Source of the DNA: Sulfitobacter sp. DFL-14
GTDB taxonomy: Bacteria > Pseudomonadota > Alphaproteobacteria > Rhodobacterales > Rhodobacteraceae
Length of the DNA: 64,000 nucleotides
NCBI RefSeq assembly: GCF_003335585.1
Contig: NZ_QBFD01000046.1
Span: 862,299 to 926,298, forward strand
Direction: 5' to 3'
Below the pieces are notes generated by a model. It was not told the DNA's origin and ran no database searches. It saw only the letters and a program-made list of their open reading frames with translations. The translations under genes were made by a program, and so were the position numbers. Below are positions 60,328 to 64,000 of this stretch, one piece after another. Within the stretch, counting starts at the first letter, position 1. Each line of letters begins with the position of its first letter.

Positions 60328-61862
60328 CAGCCGACGGACCCTTCCAGCGAGATCGCCACCAGCGCCTGCGCCTCCATGGCGAATTCCATCGGCAGCGCCT
60401 GCAGCACGTCCTTGCAGAACCCGTTGACCACCAGTGCCACGGCTTCCTCCTCGTCCATCCCGCGCGAGCGGCAATAGAACATCTGGTCATCGTCCACCTT
60501 GGATGTGGTCGCCTCATGCTCCACGCGGGAGGAGTTGTTCTTGACCTCGATGTAGGGCACCGTATGGGCCCCGCATTTGTCGCCGATCAACAGGCTGTCG
60601 CACTGGGTATAATTGCGCGATTCCTTGGCCTTGGGGTGCATCGACACAAGGCCGCGATAGGTGTTCTGCGCCTTGCCCGCCGAAATCCCCTTGGACACGA
60701 TCCGCGACTTGGTACGCTTGCCCAGGTGGATCATCTTGGTCCCGGTGTCGGCCTGCTGCATGTTGTTGGCAATGGCGATGGAATAGAATTCGCCCTGGCT
60801 GTCGTCACCGCGCAGGATGCAGGACGGGTATTTCCAGGTCACGGCCGATCCGGTCTCGACCTGCGTCCACATCACCTTGGCCCGGTCGCCCCGGCAATCG
60901 GCGCGTTTGGTGACAAAGTTGTAGATCCCGCCCTTGCCGTTCTCATCGCCGGGATACCAGTTCTGCACGGTGGAATATTTCACCTCCGCGTCTTCTTCGA
61001 TGATGATCTCGACCACGGCGGCATGCAGCTGCGATTCATCGCGCTGCGGCGCGGTGCAGCCTTCGAGGTAGGACACGTAAGACCCCTTGTCGGCAATGAT
61101 CAGCGTGCGTTCGAACTGGCCGGTATTCTCGGCATTGATGCGGAAATAGGTGGACAGCTCCATCGGGCAGCGCACCCCCGGCGGCACATAGACAAACGAG
61201 CCGTCGGAAAACACCGCCGAGTTCAGCGTGGCATAGAAATTGTCCGACACCGGCACGACCGAGCCGAGGTATTTCTTCACCAGCTCGGGATGTTCGCGGA
61301 TCGCTTCGGAGATCGAACAAAAGATCACACCCGCCTTCTTCAGTTCCGCCTGGAAGGTCGTGCCGACGGAGACGGAATCAAACACCGCATCCACAGCCAC
61401 CTTGCGGCCCTCGGCGGGCGCATCCTCTGCCCCTTCGACCCCCGCAAGGATCATCTGCTCTTTCAACGGAATGCCAAGTTTCTTGTAGGTTTCCAGCAGC
61501 TTGGGATCCACGTCGTCCAGCGACTTGGGCTTTTCAGCCATGCTCTTGGGCCGGGCATAATAGAACTGATCCTGAAAATCGATTTCAGGATAATCCACCA
61601 TCGCCCATGTGGGCTCCGTCTTGGTCAGCCAGCGGTCATAGGCTTCCAGCCGCCAGTCGGTCATCCACTGCGGCTCTTCGTTCTTTTCGGAGATCAGCCG
61701 CACGATGTCGGGCGACAGCCCCTTGGGCGCGTAATCCATCTCGATGTCCGTGGACCAGCCATGTTTGTACTTGCCGCCCACTTCGCGCACTGCATCGACG
61801 GTATCCTGATCGACGCCGTCCTTGACGTTGTCCTGTTCTTTCACGATGTCCAAAGTCATCAT
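60327..61862 (-). CDS. sufB: Fe-S cluster assembly protein SufB
   Basis: A 511-residue SufB. Segments include GLSPDIVRLISEKNEEPQWM, YVPPGVRCPMELSTYFRINA, SYVSYLEGCTAPQRDESQLH (with the conserved cysteine), and CDSLLIGDKCGAHTVPYIEV. It is the scaffold subunit on which clusters are built with SufC and SufD. Two ATGs in a row at 61862 and 61859 both follow AAAGG very closely. It starts 15 bases after the upstream desulfurase gene stop. Confidence 0.95.
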   Translation of the reverse strand: MMTLDIVKEQDNVKDGVDQDTVDAVREVGGKYKHGWSTDIEMDYAPKGLSPDIVRLISEKNEEPQWMTDWRLEAYDRWLTKTEPTWAMVDYPEIDFQDQFYYARPKSMAEKPKSLDDVDPKLLETYKKLGIPLKEQMILAGVEGAEDAPAEGRKVAVDAVFDSVSVGTTFQAELKKAGVIFCSISEAIREHPELVKKYLGSVVPVSDNFYATLNSAVFSDGSFVYVPPGVRCPMELSTYFRINAENTGQFERTLIIADKGSYVSYLEGCTAPQRDESQLHAAVVEIIIEEDAEVKYSTVQNWYPGDENGKGGIYNFVTKRADCRGDRAKVMWTQVETGSAVTWKYPSCILRGDDSQGEFYSIAIANNMQQADTGTKMIHLGKRTKSRIVSKGISAGKAQNTYRGLVSMHPKAKESRNYTQCDSLLIGDKCGAHTVPYIEVKNNSSRVEHEATTSKVDDDQMFYCRSRGMDEEEAVALVVNGFCKDVLQALPMEFAMEAQALVAISLEGSVG

Positions 61863-61877
61863 CCTTTCCCTGGGCGC

Positions 61878-62975
61878 TTACGCGGCCCGTTGTGCATGTC
61901 GTTCGAGTTTCGCGGCCCATGCCTCGGCAAAGCGCAAAACATCGTCCTCAGTTGTCTCCAGCCCCAGCGAGACGCGGATCGCGCTTGCCGCCTGTGTGTC
62001 GTCATATCCCATGGCGCGCAACACGTTGCTTGCCTTGACCTTGCCACTGGAACAGGCCGACCCTGCGGAAATGGCAAATCCGGCAAGGTCCATCTGCATG
62101 ACCTGGGTTTCACCCTTCCAGCCCTCGGTCAGGACGCAGGAGGTATTGGGCAGGCGCGGCATCTCTTTCCCGACAAAAATAGTCTTCTTTGACGCCCCCG
62201 CAAGGGCCACCTCCATAAGATCGCGCAGCTGCGCAACCCGGTCCCAGGCGCCTGCCGCCACATCCCGCGCCGCCGCCTCTGCCGCCGCACCAAAACCGGC
62301 AATCCCGATGATGTTCTCCGTGCCCGACCGGCGGTTCATTTCCTGCCCGCCACCGCGCAGGATCGGCTCGGGGTCCGACGCGGTAAAGTTGATCAATGCG
62401 CCGACGCCCTTGGGCCCGCCCAGCTTATGCGCCGACAGGATCGCATAGGAGGGTGTTTCAGCCTCGTAGATCACCGGCATCTTGCCCGCCACCTGGGTGA
62501 TGTCGCAGATCACCGAATGCCCGGCCCCGCTGCCCGCCACCTGCCGTTCCGGCAACATCACACCGGTTTCGCTGTTCGCCGCCGACACGGCCACCAGCCC
62601 CTCCGGCAGTGCCGCGCGCCAGTCAGATGCCATCCGGCCCTCACGGTCATAGACCGATTCCAGCACGCCCCCACTCCACACGGCCAGACAGTCATGCTCC
62701 GTCGGCAGCGCCGCGAATGCGCCGCCATGCCGCGCCTTCTGCGCCACGGCAAGGGCTGCGGCCTCGGTCGCACTGCCGGTAAAGATCACCTGCGACACCT
62801 TGCAGCCGACCAGCGCCGCAACCTGAGCCCTTGCACGCTCCACCAGCCCTTTTGCCGCGCGCCCTTCGGCGTGCACGGAGGACGGGTTTCCGACCAGATC
62901 CATCGCCGCAACCATGGCTGCCCGCGCTTCTGGCCGCAAAGGTGTGGTGGCATTATGATCCAGGTAGGTTCTCAT
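61878..62975 (-). CDS. IscS/NifS-type cysteine desulfurase
   Basis: A 365-residue type I cysteine desulfurase. MRTYLDHNATTPLRPEARAA is the N-terminal signature; the PLP lysine is in AILSAHKLGGPKGVG, and the catalytic cysteine in AISAGSACSSGK. It is a second desulfurase in an operon that also ends with SufS, so two sulfur donors serve or compete for the same scaffold. ATG 62975 is 103 bases from the iscR stop. Confidence 0.92.
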   Translation of the reverse strand: MRTYLDHNATTPLRPEARAAMVAAMDLVGNPSSVHAEGRAAKGLVERARAQVAALVGCKVSQVIFTGSATEAAALAVAQKARHGGAFAALPTEHDCLAVWSGGVLESVYDREGRMASDWRAALPEGLVAVSAANSETGVMLPERQVAGSGAGHSVICDITQVAGKMPVIYEAETPSYAILSAHKLGGPKGVGALINFTASDPEPILRGGGQEMNRRSGTENIIGIAGFGAAAEAAARDVAAGAWDRVAQLRDLMEVALAGASKKTIFVGKEMPRLPNTSCVLTEGWKGETQVMQMDLAGFAISAGSACSSGKVKASNVLRAMGYDDTQAASAIRVSLGLETTEDDVLRFAEAWAAKLERHAQRAA

Positions 62976-63078
62976 CGTTTCTTTTTGGCCCCAAATATTC
63001 CCAGGGGGTTTGGGGGACAGCGTCCCCCATCCATCCAAAGATCGCGTCGCGCTTGCGCGGCTTTCAGATCACACCGCA

Positions 63079-63537
63079 TCACTCATCCACCACGGCAAAG
63101 AGGTTCGGCACCGCCGGACAGGGCGCAAGTTCGTTCGAGATCACATCCGACAGGCGGGTCTGGTGCAGGAAAACATAGACATGCGCGCTCAGCCCCTCCC
63201 ACAAACGGTTGGTCAGCGATTGTGCGCGGCTGCCCGACAACCCGCCAGAGGCCCCGGCCCCCTTGTGCATCGCATCCACCTTTTCATCGACCGCTGCCAG
63301 GATATCGACCACCCGGATATCCGACGGGGGCCGCGACAGCCGGTAGCCACCGCCGGGGCCGCGCACCGACGCCACCAGTTCGGCGCGGCGCAGCTTGACG
63401 AACAATTGCTCCAGATAGGGCAATGAAATCGACTGCCGCTCAGCGATGTCGCCCAGCGAGACCAGCCTGTCACCCGGTTGCAGTGCGATATCGGCCAGCG
63501 CCACCATCGCATAGCGTCCCTTTGTCGATAGTTTCAT
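63079..63537 (-). CDS. iscR: Rrf2-family regulator IscR with a single cysteine
   Basis: A 152-residue winged-helix repressor: MKLSTKGRYAMVALADIALQ, SLPYLEQLFVKLRRAELVAS, and VRGPGGGYRLSR (wing). Classic IscR uses three cysteines and a histidine at about positions 92-107 to bind a 2Fe-2S cluster; here that region is glycine/serine-rich (HKGAGASGGLSGSR) with no cysteine. The only cysteine is C140. Rhodobacter sphaeroides IscR is known to have just one cysteine and still to sense cluster status, so this is a lineage trait. It should repress the suf operon downstream. Confidence 0.92.
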   Translation of the reverse strand: MKLSTKGRYAMVALADIALQPGDRLVSLGDIAERQSISLPYLEQLFVKLRRAELVASVRGPGGGYRLSRPPSDIRVVDILAAVDEKVDAMHKGAGASGGLSGSRAQSLTNRLWEGLSAHVYVFLHQTRLSDVISNELAPCPAVPNLFAVVDE

Positions 63538-63634
63538 ATCCAGCCGTCCCCATTATGCCCGCATTGATTGACGCGGACGCGTGATGCGCATACATCCCTT
63601 TTCTGATCCGGTCCTACGGTCCGGCCCATACAGA

Positions 63635-63649
63635 TTAGAACCGTTCTAA
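63635..63649. promoter_or_regulatory. ICE-like (Irr) palindrome between iscR and the hydrolase gene
   Basis: TTAGAA-CCG-TTCTAA is a perfect inverted repeat 98 bases from the iscR start. It matches the core of the iron control element described for the Irr regulator in alphaproteobacteria (TTAGAA-N3-TTCTAA). IscR could use a nearby site as well. Confidence 0.7.
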
Positions 63650-63724
63650 AGTGCCTGAGTGAAGTCGTCAACTATAGACCGCGCCATTCTGCCAGCCATT
63701 TGGAACCCGCAAACAGGGACGCCC

Positions 63725-64000
63725 ATGCCAGAGGTTATCTTTCCCGGACCAGAAGGCCGCCTTGAAGGCCGCTATCACCCGCAAAAGGAACGCGACGCGC
63801 CCATCGCCATCGTGCTGCATCCGCATCCGCAATTTGGCGGGACGATGAATCACAAGGTTGTCTACAACCTGCATTACGCCTTCTACAACATGGGCTTCAC
63901 CGTGCTGCGGTTCAACTTCCGTGGCGTCGGCCGCAGCCAGGGCGAATACGATCAGGGCATCGGTGAATTGTCTGACGCCGCCTCGGCGCTGGATTACCTG
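63725..64000 (+). CDS. Alpha/beta hydrolase, partial (runs off the window)
   Basis: The first 92 codons of a hydrolase: VIFPGPEGRLEGRYHP, then IAIVLHPHPQFGGTMNHKVV and LRFNFRGVGRSQGEYDQGIG. HPHPQFGGTMxNK and NFRGVGxSxGxxD are the marks of the small alpha/beta hydrolases (dienelactone-hydrolase-like) that flank iscR in many Rhodobacteraceae. The nucleophile elbow lies beyond the window. It is divergent from iscR. Confidence 0.85.
   Translation, partial: MPEVIFPGPEGRLEGRYHPQKERDAPIAIVLHPHPQFGGTMNHKVVYNLHYAFYNMGFTVLRFNFRGVGRSQGEYDQGIGELSDAASALDYL

Noticed and set aside
60321..62192. 623-codon plus-strand open frame
   Set aside because: Antisense shadow of sufB and its neighbours, which are certain.

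Overview
The window comes from a high-GC alphaproteobacterium, most likely the Rhodobacteraceae (Roseobacter group). Pointers are the operon iscR - cysteine desulfurase - sufB - (FkbM) - sufC - sufD - sufS with an IscR that keeps only one cysteine, the che operon layout, an Anbu proteasome-like operon, and a corrinoid/folate one-carbon gene set. No phage, transposase or CRISPR array is visible. The taxonomy is an inference from gene content, not from a marker gene.

Layout. 1-746: no supported gene. 747-3151: one-carbon operon (small 'virulence factor' domain protein, MTHFR, methyltetrahydrofolate:corrinoid methyltransferase) closed by an intrinsic terminator. 3255-8297 (+): chemotaxis operon (14-codon leader ORF, STAS protein, CheY, CheA, CheW, CheR, second CheY, CheT/CheZ-like protein), facing cheB-cheD (8356-9944, -). 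10165-14261 (-): NosP-type FIST sensor, hybrid histidine kinase and LuxR-type response regulator, a probable nitric-oxide signalling unit. 14434-14943: CoxG-like protein. 15409-21832 (-): DUF1185, UPF0280, 6-hydroxynicotinate-reductase-like Fe-S protein and a molybdenum hydroxylase with its FAD subunit, divergent from a MarR regulator. 22725-27303 (-): LIV-type ABC transporter. 27419-29595: a membrane protein and a PCuAC-like secreted protein. 29652-33355 (+): HyuA/HyuB. Together 14.4-33.4 kb reads as a catabolic island for an N-heterocycle: import, Mo-dependent ring hydroxylation, ring reduction, ATP-dependent lactam opening.

33363-37295 (-): Anbu operon (Anbu, transglutaminase, alpha-E protein, circularly permuted ATP-grasp). 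37585-53040: many small detoxification or stress-type genes with local regulators: HxlR, TetR, an ECF41 sigma factor with its AhpD-like partner, an XRE/MmyB-like regulator, and a regulator joining an XRE domain to an acyl-homoserine-lactone LuxR protein. A four-site palindrome (ATTAC-N7-GTAAT) links several of these. A broken RibD-like gene ends just short of tRNA-Arg(CCG). 53470-54996: animal-type heme peroxidase. 55034-63537 (-): suf Fe-S assembly operon under IscR, with an ICE-like palindrome upstream and an alpha/beta hydrolase leaving the window divergently.

The most unusual signals are the reductive N-heterocycle cluster with a shared candidate operator, two arrays of 10-bp palindromes with exact 14-bp period at 15.05-15.28 kb, three copies of the livF 3' end plus paired hairpins at 22.35-22.73 kb, overlapping divergent ECF41 promoters at 42.4 kb, and the XRE-LuxR fusion.
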